Positions 34,501 through 46,030 of a DNA stretch of 64,000 bases are shown piece after piece. The position numbers and the translations under genes were made by a program. Origin of the DNA: Parelaphostrongylus tenuis (lineage: Eukaryota > Nematoda > Chromadorea > Rhabditida > Metastrongylidae). How positions within the stretch are numbered: position 1 is the first letter of the stretch; each line of letters opens with the position of its first letter. The notes beneath the pieces are model-generated. The model made no database searches. It was given only the letters and a program-made list of their open reading frames with translations, and was not told where the DNA came from. Location: positions 62,001 to 126,000 of the forward strand of contig JAHQIW010007320.1 in NCBI GenBank assembly GCA_019055375.1, in the 5' to 3' direction.

Positions 34501-35993
34501 AATCATGCATTTACAATCTTCAAAACTATCGTTGAAAATACTGTGGTCCAGTATTCTATGCCTTTGTGAAAACTTACGCAATTGAAAAAATCAAGGACAG
34601 CCAAAACCTACTACTTAGTGAAATATTTAGATACTGTAGTCCCGACTCGTACTAGAATATATGGCATCGATTTTAAGCACTGAGAAAATGCTTTATATGT
34701 GGTGGATATTGGCGTTTTCAGCTCGGTGCCAACACGGATGATGCAATGACACTGAAAAATTCTCATAGATATTTCCCTTCAAAAAATTCATAAGTACTCA
34801 AAAGGGTCCAGAATTATGTCAAATGGTAAGCTCAAACTCATAGCTCTTAGTATTCGTTTGATTTGACGATTTTATTCCTTGAAACGTATGGGAATCTTCG
34901 ACTTGCCATGAATCTTTTAGAAATTCTTGAATAATCATAACTATTGAAGAAAAGATCCTCAATTCTACGCCGATGACGACCTGCGAGAGTACTGTACTCA
35001 CTATGATCACCTTATTGAATCGTAAAAATACTGTATGACTTGCGGTACTATGTCATAAATCCATCTCAGAAATTAATTGCAAAAACTAACCAAAATCAAT
35101 CAGAGCATAAAACTGAGAGAAACTTATTGGAACATGAGTTCTATTATTGGATTTTAGACGCTTCACTCAATAAAAATTTCCTTTATATGTCGAAGCAAGA
35201 GCGATCTCTTCCATAAGGTATTACGATATTGATTTATCGACTTATTAATGGAATCGACTATTGAAAGAGGATTAAAAATGCGCTCACCTAATAACGTAGC
35301 TCCAACGAAACATGTTGAAGAAAAACGATGAAACGTAGAAGAAAGTCGATGCTTTCGTACACCGGGTAGAATGATTAGAAATGTTAACGATGGAATGACG
35401 AAAATAGAACACAAGGCGAATATTTGAGTGTCTGAAAAATGAGGGATGATGTGCTTTGAAGAATATCATCTTTAAAAATACTCTATGATTTACAGAATGT
35501 ACAAAGAAGAATGTTACATGAGAAATGTTTTGCAAATAAAAATTTCAAGCTAGGTGCTTGACACATTCCGTCATGCGCTAAATCGTGTGGATCTTATCAC
35601 ATATATCGTTTCAACCGCTAAAATTATTACTTGCAATAAAATTTCTCATCAAAGCCGCATGGTAGTCGTTTTCAGGCGCAACTTATGCCATACTACAAGA
35701 AAAGAGAGGCCTACGCGGATCGGGGCAAGAGTTCGCCAGTTTGTACTCTCTTTTAGACTGAGCGGTCGCATAGCCAATCATACGAGTCGAGGATTACTGG
35801 GGCTTAAAAAAGGTCAAGAAGAGGCGAGCTAAGATTCAAAGTATTGCTGTTTAATCACAAATGTAATTATATTTTGGAACGATATCAGTGAAAAAAGAAT
35901 GAATTTACCAAGCATCACTGGCGTTCGATTCTCTCCGTAAAACGTCGGAGCGCCATGTTCTCGAAAAAAGTAAACCATCCAATCATATCGCAT
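31579..35993 (-). CDS. doxa-1: Dual oxidase maturation factor (DUOXA/NIP family), frameshifted in one exon
   Basis: In this family the protein is an ER/plasma-membrane multi-pass protein needed to fold and deliver dual oxidase, which makes the hydrogen peroxide used in cuticle cross-linking in worms. Exons in transcript order are 35993-35909, 35431-35288, one unresolved small exon between about 35,020 and 34,895, then 34751-34635, 34572-34419, 34346-34282, 33893-33811, 33205-33104, 32212-32093 and 31928-31579 (TAA). Phases match at every resolved junction. Family signatures: a short REHGAPTFYG N-terminus; TM1 ending in TFLIILPGVRKHRL (family FIVILPGIRGK); STTYKAF; LLYNERFSF with N-glycosylation site NAT nearby; LSNALVKGLPFPIIK (family KALEKGLPDPVL); RHYRVAGYYTASMLW (family YRLAGHYTSAMLW). 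TM segments fill exons 33205-33104, 32212-32093 and 31928 onward (LCLLVGAVLWFL), followed by a Ser/Thr/Arg-rich cytoplasmic tail. Predicted length is a little over 400 residues, within the family range. Exon 33205-33104 needs removal of four bases to stay in frame. Confidence 0.88.
32298..32474. repeat. Foldback SINE-B pair, 82-bp arms
   Basis: Arms 32,298-32,379 and 32,393-32,474 are near-perfect reverse complements around a 13-base loop. Each arm contains the tRNA B-box type sequence ggattcgaaccca (left) or its mirror gggttggaatcccgg (right), so the hairpin is two head-joined SINE-B ends. It lies in the DUOXA intron between 33,104 and 32,212. Next to the right arm is the family's other block, catcataccaccgc. 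Confidence 0.85.
33104..33205 (-). other. doxa-1: DUOXA-like transmembrane exon with apparent 4-base frameshift
   Basis: The previous exon ends with two bases (CTA TG) and the next starts with two (GT GAT). The exon must therefore read from its second base and leave one base over, which needs a length of 98, but it is 102. The first part reads FGFCTWTVSFV and the second part, in another frame, WPFLPHYFSRYIFYTGAFIG. The switch falls exactly on (AAAC)3 at 33,167-33,178 (plus strand). With two repeat units the family spacing between the conserved Trp and Pro is restored. This is a real mutation, a polymorphism or an assembly error. Confidence 0.75.
33318..33440 (-). mobile_element. SINE-B copy with tRNA-like head
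   Basis: The reverse complement of 33,352-33,428 reads like a tRNA: a D-arm region gtgtaacgggttagagcac, then T-arm gtgggttcgagtcccgc with a paired five-base stem and a perfect B-box. The two ends do not form an acceptor stem, so it is not a working tRNA gene. It lies in the DUOXA intron between 33,811 and 33,205. Confidence 0.65.
33575..33610 (+). repeat. SINE-B end module
   Basis: gcgggtggtatgatgtttca and then aatatacccactc. The same module precedes the tRNA-like part in the copies at 44,622 and 52,765, and lies inverted at 32,465-32,505. Confidence 0.6.
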
Positions 35994-36006
35994 ATGCTAT
36001 AAGAAA
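35994..36006 (-). promoter_or_regulatory. Likely trans-splice acceptor of the DUOXA-like gene
   Basis: On the minus strand tttcttatag directly precedes CAT ATG. The ATG (35,993) opens the short N-terminus expected of the family, and no upstream coding exon in frame is evident. Nematode messages commonly receive a spliced leader at such a site a few bases before the start codon. Confidence 0.45.
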
Positions 36007-36570
36007 CAGAAGCTAATGAAATAAGAAATTTTTATAGCAAACGCCAAAACAAAACAAAAATGAGCTGCGAAATCTAACAAACGTGAGAAAAATGCGATAC
36101 ACAACCTCTAAGAATAATGGCAATAATAAATCATGAGAGCAGTGTGAATAAAGATGCGGTAATCAGGAAGCAAGGTGATAAGCAAGGCGCTGATTCAATC
36201 CCCTTTTTCAATATTTTCTTGCAATCAATCATCTGAATGCCTGGGAAACGCCTTAGCCCGGCTACCTTCATAATTGGTGGGATAATCGTCTCCAGTATTC
36301 TATGATATTTATAGGCAAGATTCTTGAGCATTAGCCTGAGCAGCATGTGAGGTGTCTAAAGACATTTGAGCAGGACGAATGAGAGGAAAGGAATTGTATA
36401 CAAGTAATGCTGTGTGATACGAAAAGTAAACTGTGATGACGGGCACATAAGAAAAAGCACTGGCATTATCGGTTTGTGATCGATGTTTCATTCATTCGAC
36501 TTTGTGAAACTTGTTAAAGATGAAGGACTGCATCTTCTACAATGGCTAGCGGCACTCTAACGATGTACCA
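36007..36570. other. Region upstream of the DUOXA-like gene
   Basis: Expected promoter side of the minus-strand gene. I see no unambiguous TATA or other element. The frame at 36,131-36,346 has no family motif and no in-phase junction to the first exon. Confidence 0.4.
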
Positions 36571-36574
36571 TGTC

Positions 36575-36800
36575 AGTGTTGTTATTAACTCACACATCTG
36601 GTACCAATTTGTTTTGTCCTAACAAACTCGTTCGTCGGTCAGAACCCGTCGTCTTTCGATATTTTTATAGTCAGTTCTCTCTGGAGCTCTGCTCCCTTAC
36701 AGAGAGTCATCGAAGACAAACGTTTTACACTCTATGTCAAGCAAAGTTTTCACCTAACACAGAGTGATTGCGCACTCGATTGCTCTTTTGAATTGAATTG
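36575..36800 (+). repeat. MITE-C copy (partial)
   Basis: It shares ccgtcgtctttcga, tagtcagttctct, gagtcatcgaagacaaacg, ttttacactctatgtcaag and cacctaacacagagtg with the copies at 2,115-2,360 and 48,755-49,000 (there in reverse complement). Confidence 0.7.
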
Positions 36801-36925
36801 AAATAAGTTGAAATTAACCTCTGAATTGGAATAATCGAACGGCAATAAGACTACTAAGGAAAAAGTAAAAAATCGTCCACAAGAGGCCGAAAATCGAGTG
36901 AATCACAGATCTGCACAATGGCTTA

Positions 36926-37040
36926 TTAGGTTGGTGCAAAGAAAGTTGCGGTTCAATTTTTTTTTTGTTTCAGAATATAATTCAAACAACGGCACGTTTT
37001 GAACAATGTCCAAATTGCAATCACTTTTAGACCAGCCTAA
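36926..37040. mobile_element. Irritans-type mariner MITE with TA duplication
   Basis: The 115-bp element starts ttaggttggtgcaaagaaag and ends with the inverse (agaccagcctaa), giving terminal inverted repeats of about 27 bases. TA flanks both ends (36,924-36,925 and 37,041-37,042), the hallmark target site of Tc1/mariner. The terminus ttaggttggtgcaaa is that of irritans-subfamily mariners and their MITEs such as MADE1. No coding capacity. Confidence 0.88.
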
Positions 37041-37699
37041 TAATTAAAAAAAACTTCTGTGGTGTATGATATGAAATCCTGGATTCTCCAGAGAAGGAAA
37101 CAATGATTAGATTAGGATCAGCATTATTCTATCATTTTTAAGATGACTTAACATCCATAGGTAGATTACGTAAGTGTATTGAGGGTCAGTATGATTAAAA
37201 CCATATTTATTTCGAAGATCATCTAGGTGCACACAACCTTGTATTTTGTAATCAATTAATAGACGCACATAAATATGCTTAAGCACGAGTGAAAAGCAAC
37301 GATGACATAAAAAGTTGCATGAAATGGTAGAGAAACAAAACGTCAGTGGCTCAAACAACAAAGTATGAAGTAGCTCAACTAGTTTTATTGTATGGGCTGC
37401 AAGCGAAAGTGGTGTAAGAGATGGAAAAACAAGCTTTACGGATAAAAAGATGTCAATGATGTTGGAGCAGGAATCAAGTCAACAGATTTAGTTAAGTATA
37501 AAGCGAATAATTGAAAACCCACTCACTTCACTAACCACTAAAGTTCTTCAGAAAGACACATTTTCTAACAGCGTTCTAATTTCCAGCAATATTTTTGCAA
37601 TGTCATATAAGGTAAACTTACTTCTAAAATGTCTTACTTGCTTTCAGAACTTTGCTAATACTCTCGAATACCATGCTGCTCTGAATAGAAACATTTGTA

Positions 37700-37905
37700 A
37701 AATATTTTATAATTATTATTTGAGCCAACATGTGAAGCAGTCTAATAATGGGCTTTTGTGCAGCCCGATGAACGTGTTTCGGCCCAGCAGCCTCGTCAGG
37801 CGGGCAAGCCTTTCGTCTTTGGCCAACTATCTTGGAGCTCCAACATACCCTGTAAAAAGGTAGGCAACGACGAATGATTTACACAATCGCCGTTATGTGA
37901 AAAAA
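37700..37905 (+). repeat. MITE-C copy (partial)
   Basis: Begins like the termini of the complete element (ttataattattatttgagcc, acatgtgaag.agtc, gcagcccgatgaacgtgttt) and continues with cagcctcgtcaggcgggcaa and cgacgacgaa-like sequence. The far end is lost. Confidence 0.6.
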
Positions 37906-38011
37906 TTACAAGATCGGCAATTTTCGACACTCGATTGCTCATGGCTGGTGTTTTTGTAATATACCTTTTATTTCAAGTGTTTGATCAAAACCATGCTCAA
38001 TTTAATGTAAA

Positions 38012-38312
38012 GGATAAAAGGATGAAGCTCCCGACATTGATCAATCCCTGAGGAATGCTCCGTGCATTCGTCTTCAATTTCTAACTTCGTTTGAGGTGAT
38101 TGAATGCATATGTGGCCTTCACAATGACTCGCGGTGGCCGCCCACTGAACCGAGCAGTGCTGCTTATCTTCCTAAACAAGTCTGAGGCCTGTCTGGCACC
38201 AATCTATCGACCCCGGCGGAATAGGATGGCTTGTTAAGCCATGAGCGCGAGATCGAACAATTGAATTCGTGTGCGACGCAGAGCACCTCTAACCACTGCG
38301 CCACATGCGCTC
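38012..38312 (-). mobile_element. SINE-A copy 3
   Basis: Full-length relative to copy 2. On the minus strand it starts gagcgcatgtggcgcagtgg, then ttagaggtgctctgc (A-box region), then gttcgatctcgcgctcatgg (B-box), then the common body to about 38,012. Confidence 0.85.
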
Positions 38313-41300
38313 TTTGAATTTTCAATATATTTCATCGTTATTATTTAAGAAAAATTGAAACTTGAGCGTGGTTTTGATAAAACACTTGAAATAATAGGTA
38401 TAATATGGAAAATAAGAAAATAACTTTTAGCAAACTGTCAAAAATGATGAACTCGAGCGGGGCGATCTTGTAAATCACTTGCGTTTCGCAAGACACCAAA
38501 ATCAGATTCATAGAAAAATCTTAGAAAAATATGGACAAATCCTATCTCAATAACCCATCAGATCGAAGCTGAGAAGAATCGCATAACATATTCAAATAGC
38601 TTCGGGAAAACTCGGATGGCTTGTCTTAGAAGTGCTACAGTAGTATAAAAACCGCTAGCGTCTCACCGTTGACTGGACTGTCGACGCCGAAATCAGTGAA
38701 ATAGTTTTCTCTATGATGTCTGATGCAACTGATTAGCGCTTGAGCTCAACTTTATTATGGTAGCACTATGAGGATTACCGCTCAAAGCTGAAAACGTATG
38801 ACCTTCAGCGCTGTCGCAGAACATTTAGAAAAGCGGCTGCAACATCGTGAACCAGTGTTGGATGTCTGATTGCAGAGATTCTGGGGGACGACGACAAAGC
38901 GGATGACTTGACCACGACGGAATCAGTATAGGCCTTTTTACGAGGTCGGAAACTCACTCATAACCACTCCAGAGACGATCCAACAGTCTCTTTCAATCGT
39001 TGCCAGAACCGATCAGATAGTGATATCCAATTTTATTCGGGCTACTATCACTGTGATGGTGGCTTAAGTAAGGACTTCCAGCGATAGAACGGTCTAAAAT
39101 TTCAACAGCTGTAACTCTGGCTTTACGACAATCAAGGCGGTCAATCAAACCACAGCTGGTTCAAAGGAGCTTTTCGATAACGCATTGTTTGACGACCTCA
39201 ACTTCTTATTTGCATGCCAATAAAGAGGAATGAAAGAAGCATTCATATTGCAACAAAAATAAAAAAATGGCTCAATCACATTCGATGTGCGTACCATCTC
39301 AGCAAAGATTCGTCATTATAACTTGAAACATAATTTGACACCTGCAGCATAACCAATCGGTGGCGACGTGGCTGTCATTCGTCCTCGTAATGGATATTTG
39401 CCTTTGCTTCTCTTAAGCAAATCTTCTTCTGAGGAGCACCGCTTGAACTTAAAAAAAAAACCGAAACCAAAGAAGAGAAAAAACCTGAAAGGTTTTTCAA
39501 AAAATTTCCGAAAAATTTTTAGAAAATTTAAAAGTTCCGATTTGAGAGGTATTCTACGGAAGAATGTTTGACCCGAACGAGACGATGGCGAAATGCCACA
39601 ACGAAGACGAACGACACTGAACGATTGACTCGAGTGTTTCAAAACGTTAGTCGAATGTAAAGTTTTCTTGGAAACTTCGGGTTCCAGCTTAACAAATAAA
39701 GGGGAAAATTGTTCTTTAATATTATGGTTATGTTATCATTTTTGATGCAATCAAAAACAAAAGTCAATTTTCAATAATACCATTGAAACAAGTATCTAGA
39801 TATCCCTAAAATGCTATTGGCGTTAAATTATTCTCCAACTTGCGATGAAGAACCTATGTGAGAATGTAGAGACATCAAACTGAGTAGTTTTGTGGTTGCA
39901 AAAGTCGCAAATTCTTTGTACCTGATGTATCTATCGCACGTTTATAGTAATGTTCACACATAAGTCGATCGGAAGGCAACGTCTTTATGCTATTTAGAAT
40001 CGTAAGCCGTCAACTACAAAAACGTCAAAACCGAAATTCCCTTTGGTTCTGACCGAAAAACGTTATCCCAGTCCTTCAATCAGTACGAGTGACTAGTAGG
40101 GTGTGTGGCTCCAATGAGGCGCTCAAGACAGCCGAAACGTACGTAAACCACTGATGTATCAACCTTCATTAGGCATAGAACAATCTCGCAAATCATACCA
40201 AACGTTTACGGCGAGGTTCAAAACAGACTTTGGGGGCTAATTATTTCAGAAACCCGTAGTGATAGAAAAAGCTTCGTGCGAAAAATGTTGAATTTTCGTG
40301 GACAACGCGCGAATGTAGCACATGATAAAGTGTGACAGGCAACGAGATGAAGGAAGACCTCAGTAGTGTGCGTTTGATTAAACTGACAACTAATGAGTTG
40401 AAGGAGATGATCAATCATTGCTAGCGCCAGTTAAGTCTTATCAGATGGAGTGTATTTCATGGAATGTCTCTTAGTTTTTCACCAAACTGAAATTATTCGT
40501 CAAAGTTTGGTAGTGATTTGATAGCCTGAAAAAGGTAATTTCAATAATGAACCCTCTTTCTAAAGACTTTTTTAAAGTATGTATCAGCAAAAATAATATG
40601 ATATCTCGCACACAATTTCTTTAGTTGCTTGGTTAGAACCTTTACATGACTTTAGATTTTGGGCACTCATTCGATGGCTCTAATCTCGATGACTCTGGAA
40701 CAATGTTTTGAAACTCAAGTAGATCCCTAAGTAGCATTGCAAGATCGAAAAGAAAATTACATTTCACCCTTCGAGTTTTCTCCCCAGATATGAAGTATAT
40801 TTGCACTAAAAGAATAAGAGTATATGGGAAAAATCATGCAGCAAGTTGCCAACACGAAACAGTGCTTACATAAGAAGGTGCATTATCAATTTGTGCTAAG
40901 CGATGGCTTCAATTTTATTAATCCGTGGAGAAACATCATTGCTATGAAAGATGATAATTACTAGAGAGGCTTTCAAAAAATTTATCAAAAAGAAAATAAA
41001 AGCTGGAATCTCCAAGGATCCTCCAGCTATCCAAGACAGGGTATATTCCAAGATTTCAAGAAAGAAGAAACAGTACTAACGTGATACAATGGCAGTAAAT
41101 TAATGGAAACAAAATTAAGCAGACTGCTCTTGCTTTTGTGAATTAGACGTATAAGCAAATTTATGTAGAATTTCCAGACTGACTAAATAGCATCTCATGG
41201 TTCAGAGGAAATTTCACGAAAAAACCATGAAATATGAGAAATGAAAATGTTCTGAGAAAAGTTGAAGAATAGAAGATCCACAGCAGAGTGTCACTGTCTC

Positions 41301-43125
41301 GCCATCACTTATGTTGATGGTGGTGATAATCGAACGATAATTCAAATGTTCATTGGAAAAATTCCACATCTATCTTGCGTGGAAATAGAAAAAAAACTTT
41401 TTCTTTCGAACATAAATGGTAGCAGAACGATGGAAGAATTACTGTAAATCATATCACTCTTCACTATTACACTGATCTCTTCAATCACATTTGATTTATG
41501 ATTCGATATACGAGTTTCTAATGATTTTTATGGATATCAAATAAAGCGTATTATTTTCAGAAACTATTGAACATATGAGACATGCGAATATTGTGACGTG
41601 TCTAAGTATATGTATCGATCGAGAGCGCGCTGTGATAAGTATGCCTATTGATCGACAGCGCGACATCGCGACATTGGTACTAATTATATTTATCGCTCGC
41701 GAGAGCAAAACTTATGCTACGATAAACTATGAAAAAGGCAATTTTCATCTGAATATCCATTAGAGACGTGGGAAAACTCGGAACGACTTTTTGCTTTATA
41801 TTTACTAAACAAATCATTTAGATAATTTTTGAGTCAAAGACGATTAATAAATACCCATGAACTTTATTTCCAGTCATCAAAATCCGTTACGCTTTGTGGG
41901 AATACCAAGGAGATGTTGAGACAACTAAATGTGGTTCGCAAAGAAAATGTAAAGAATTAGAGAAAAAGCATAGTACGCAGCCGAACGATGATCGTAATCT
42001 CTAAGCATTAGTCATTAGCGAACGCCTTAATGACGCTAAAGTGCAAGAAAACACATCGATTTTTTCTTTGACTCAACGTTCTTTGGAGTGACATTCTGAG
42101 AGTTTGAGAAAAGATCCACTATTTTCGATCCGGATTTACTAATGGAGGCTTATTTAATAATAATAGCACAAAAAACATGGACAGTAGTTACCTCAGTGTG
42201 AAGACACATAAGGAATATTTTCTGACCCTATTCATTATCGAATAACTCTGGCAGAACTAGTAAGTCCACAATCGCTCCTGACTCTCATCGAAGCCATTGC
42301 TGGTGCTTATCTTGTCAACGGACACGTTAAACATTAAATCGATAGTGATTTTGGCAAAGATGTACAAAAATTATTTGAGCTCTGTTATGTTAGAGGTTTG
42401 CTCGAAGCTCCGTCTTCTTAGGAACATCTCTAACACCTCAGCTTGAAGGCCACTGATAGGAAGTGATAGGATTTGTAGAACCCAATGAGACATTTGGCAA
42501 CATCTCACTAACTATGATTCGCTAAGTAAACAAGGGATAATGATGTCGCTCTCCCCCGACCAATTTAGCTACGTACTACTTCGGCACAGAGAATAACAAG
42601 AATGAGGAGAATTCTCTTTGGTGGGCAGGAGCGAAAATATCAGTCGTAGGATTTATCGAGTATAATCCAGTATAAAACACAATTCAATGTATCAAATTAA
42701 AGGCTGACATTTTGGCAGTATCACTTTTTTCAGAGCCTGGAGTGCTCAAGTTGATTCGTAATCTACTCGGCCAAATACTTTCGTAACCCGCGTAAAAACT
42801 AACACATGAACAAATTTTTGCTCGCGTAATAAACAGCTTTATAAAACACTTTTTTTTGCTCTTTTGAGGTCTCCCAATTCTCATTTAGACAAGACGCACA
42901 GAGCGTTGCACAAGGTAGGACTGTGCCTGGCTCAGGTTAGAAAGAAATAGTTCGATGCACTCTGAGAGGTTACGCGCGATCACGAGACATTCCTCATTGC
43001 GCGAACTGATAACAAAATCCAAAACGTTGGCGAAAAGAAGCGTATAAAATAAACAGAAAGAACATGAACCAAAAAATCAATCCGCGATTTGATTATTGAT
43101 CAACTATATACACAATAATGAGAAC
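38313..43125. other. Long stretch without recognised genes
   Basis: No family motif found in the open frames. The frame at 39,368-39,571 is low-complexity Lys/Asn-rich. The part 40,770-40,880 resembles 60,515-60,620 (tatatgggaaaaatcatgcag against tataggaaaaattatgtagc), an unclassified dispersed repeat linked to repeat D. Confidence 0.4.
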
Positions 43126-43129
43126 CATT

Positions 43130-43405
43130 AAGGCACTGATGAAAGGATGAAGGATAAAGCTCCCTCAGGGATGCGCCATACATTCGTCTTCAATTTATAA
43201 CTTCGTTTGAGGTGACTGAATTGAACAAAATCTGGCCTTTACAATGACTCGCAGTGGCCTCCCGCTGAACCGAATCAGTGCTGCTAATCTTCCCAGTCAA
43301 GTCTGAGATTAGTCTGGTACCAGTTTATTCACCCCGGAGGGATGGATGCTTGGTGAGCCATGAGCGCGAGATTGAAGCATTGACCTTGAAGGCACTGATG
43401 AGAGG
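43130..43405 (-). mobile_element. SINE-A copy 4, 5'-truncated, with target-site duplication
   Basis: The body matches the other copies, but the tRNA-like head is missing beyond the cgcgagattga block (minus-strand 5' side). The copy is flanked by aaggcactgatgaaagg (43,130) and aaggcactgatgagagg (43,389), a 17-base direct repeat with one mismatch. A 5' truncation with such a duplication is what LINE-driven retrotransposition leaves. Confidence 0.85.
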
Positions 43406-43857
43406 GAAAAAAAGTCGAATGGAATAAGCAAAAGAGAGATTCGAGTCAGTCTCAACGTTTCTTCCTAAAAATAAAGTCTGAGTGATTTTAATAACTCGAC
43501 TTACTTTCAAATTCTAATCTTCCAATCAATGTTCAATTGAAGAAGAATGGAAGCACCTACATACGAACCTCACTGAATCACAAATTTTGAAAATACACTC
43601 TGAAAACTGAATCGATAGTAAACTTATTAAGTAGGTATGACAAATAGCCCTATTTAAACTATAAAAGTCAAAGTTGTAATCAGAAACGCCTAAAAATCTC
43701 GGAGAGGCATCGTAGTTGGAATCTGATAATACATTTTATAGAACTTGATAAATAATTCACTAAATGCTCCTATCAAAGCGGTAAGGTTCAACAAAGATTC
43801 CGAAAAAAACTCAAGCTTTCTTATGTTTTTTGCTCTTTTGCAGTCCTGTGATGCTTT
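43406..43857. other. No recognised feature
   Basis: AT-rich, no motif. Confidence 0.4.
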
Positions 43858-44001
43858 AAATGTATCTAAGAGAATTGAGTGGTAAGCAAAAATTCGACCT
43901 CAAACGGGAGTTCAACACGCCCGTGGTATGGCTGAAACGCTGGGTTCAGCTCCTGACCAGATTGAATTTTCGCTTACCACTCAGTTCTCTCAGGTACATT
44001 T
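43858..44001. repeat. Foldback SINE-B-related element
   Basis: Left arm 43,858-43,896 (aaatgtatctaagagaattg, agtggtaagcaaa) mirrors 43,964-44,001. The inside resembles SINE-B: gcaaaaattcgacctcaaac, then gggagttcaacacgc, parallel to gcaaaaatacgatctcggac and gggagtcgaacccgc at 44,668-44,704. Confidence 0.7.
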
Positions 44002-44615
44002 TATGAAATATTTGGAATGAATCAGCAACTCAAGCCGTAAGACTTTATGTCGATGAGGTGACAACGATGAAGTCGACGGAGTAGTTCGATGGCTGTGCGG
44101 TGGGGGAATCAGCTTCAGTTGTAGCTACCAGACTCATCCAGAAACTTTGGCAAGTGATTTACTAGCACGAAAAAGTAGCCAATGGTTACTGTTGACGCGA
44201 ATACGAAGAGGAAAAGACATTGAGAACATCAATCTCGATCATCGGCCGTGACGTCCGTCCATAGCGGTTCGATAACTATCTGGTCGTCTAACACATTTCG
44301 TCTCAATAAATACCAGAAATACATCGCTACTGATTGCTTCTTCTAAAGCCATGTTCTGGTCGTGAGGCTTTTTCAAATTCACCGATTTACTCGTGAAAGA
44401 AGTGGTAATTCGAAAAACGGAGAGACATGAGATGTAGAGATTAAAGTAGGGATTACACCGATCTCGCAGTGATTCTACGTTAATCAGGACAAATTGCAGA
44501 AGTTTCAAATATCGTTAACAAAAAAAGTTTCTTAATTACATTTCCTTGTTGATTAGACGATATCACGAAAGTTACAAAAATAAAAATTTGCGAATTCTAG
44601 TATTTTTAGTGTTTT
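44002..44615. other. No recognised feature
   Basis: Short frames on both strands, no motif. Confidence 0.4.
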
Positions 44616-44765
44616 TTTTTCTCAGTGTTATGATGTTTCATATTTACCTAAGCAAACTGAGTGATGAGCAAAAATACGATCTCGGACGGGAGTCGAACCC
44701 GCGTCTCATCCATACCAGGACGAAAAAAGATTTATTATCTGGCTTACGTTCCGAATCGTTTTCGT
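44616..44765 (-). mobile_element. SINE-B copy
   Basis: End module gtgttatgatgtttcatatt, then gtgatgagcaaaaata, then the reverse of a tRNA T-arm, gggagtcgaacccgcg, followed by a decayed D-arm part. The same order as at 52,765. Confidence 0.6.
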
Positions 44766-45285
44766 CTTCTTGAGAGCCGAATGATCTGAGTGATGCTCCA
44801 CAGTCGTACGTCCACGCTGTGGTCTTGACCTTCATTTCGTTCTAATCGGATCTTTCTATATGAACTTCGCGTTTTGCCTAATCAGCAAAGAATATGAGAT
44901 TAACATGTAACGCGGAAGTTTTAAAGAAGTCGGTTTTCAGCTTGAAAAGAACTGTATTTTATAGATTTTATTTTAGAGGCAAAAATGAAATTCCAAAAGG
45001 CCGTTTCACTGCTAATTTTGTTGCAAAAATAGAGTTAGTATCCAAATTGTTCTGTGATATCAGGGCAAATAGCAAACAAAGATAGATACTACAGTAATTC
45101 AAATAATACCGTAACTTGATCAATTATTAACTCTTTTTCGTTTGTAACACCGACAGTAAAAGACCAACTGTAAATTATTGCATGACACCGATATGATTAC
45201 CATCAAATTTGTTAGTAGAATCAGCAGTGATAGGTACTTTTCCGTTAAACGGCGACAAAGGAAGAAACGGTTCCTTTGCTGATTA
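44766..45285. other. No recognised feature
   Basis: Nothing recognisable. Confidence 0.4.
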
Positions 45286-46030
45286 AAATCTTCATTGCAC
45301 TTTCAGTATTCATTCAAAAGCTTAAATTCCTGGCTACTGTGCTACGTGACCTATTTTTTGAAAAAGTCTTTTTATAACGCTTCAACGAAAGGATAACATT
45401 TGTGTTTCACATGCGCATTTCTCGCCAGACAGAGCTCTTTCTCTAGGCTTATACTGATCATTCAACACGACACTGGATGTTTCATTGATTCTAACGCTGT
45501 ACTTATTTTCTGGAAAGATCGTTTAGTGCAGTGTAACAGGGGAAATAAAATTGGGTTTCACATATTCTGTGTGCTGTTTAGTGGCTAATCGACGGCCGGG
45601 GTGTCTGGTAACAGCAGATCAAATGCGGCGGCCCGCCATCGTCTTGGAATATGTCGCTGCGTCACATGTGACATGCGATTTTTGTCATTTAAATAAGGAT
45701 TTTTCTCCGCTTTGAAAGAAACCCCAGATAAAACGTTTGACCATGATACTGCGCGAAATCTTCTACACGTTGATATGCTTTTCGCGCTTCCAGCGAAGTA
45801 ACGCAAAATTGCGCTGCTATTGTAAAACACATTCCTATTTGCAGCATTATACAAATGCTTTTTCTAAAAAATGACCTCGTAGCGCAATAGCCAAAAATTT
45901 AAGCTTGCGAATGATCACTACTACTCTTCTGAAAAGTGCTTGTCCAGCGAAAGAGGTAGTTTCTTTGATTGCTGTCGAGAAAAGAACCCAGTGATGAGTT
46001 GGACAAAAAGGACGGATATCAGTTCAGTAT
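45286..46030. repeat. Repeat D block
   Basis: Shares attcaaaagcttaaattcct near 45,311 and the linked catgcgcatttctcgccaga with gacagagctctttct near 45,425. The minus-strand frame at 45,585-45,854 has no known motif. Confidence 0.5.

Noticed and set aside
39316..39642. Lys/Arg-rich frames on both strands
   Set aside because: Arise from an A-rich low-complexity stretch; no domain.
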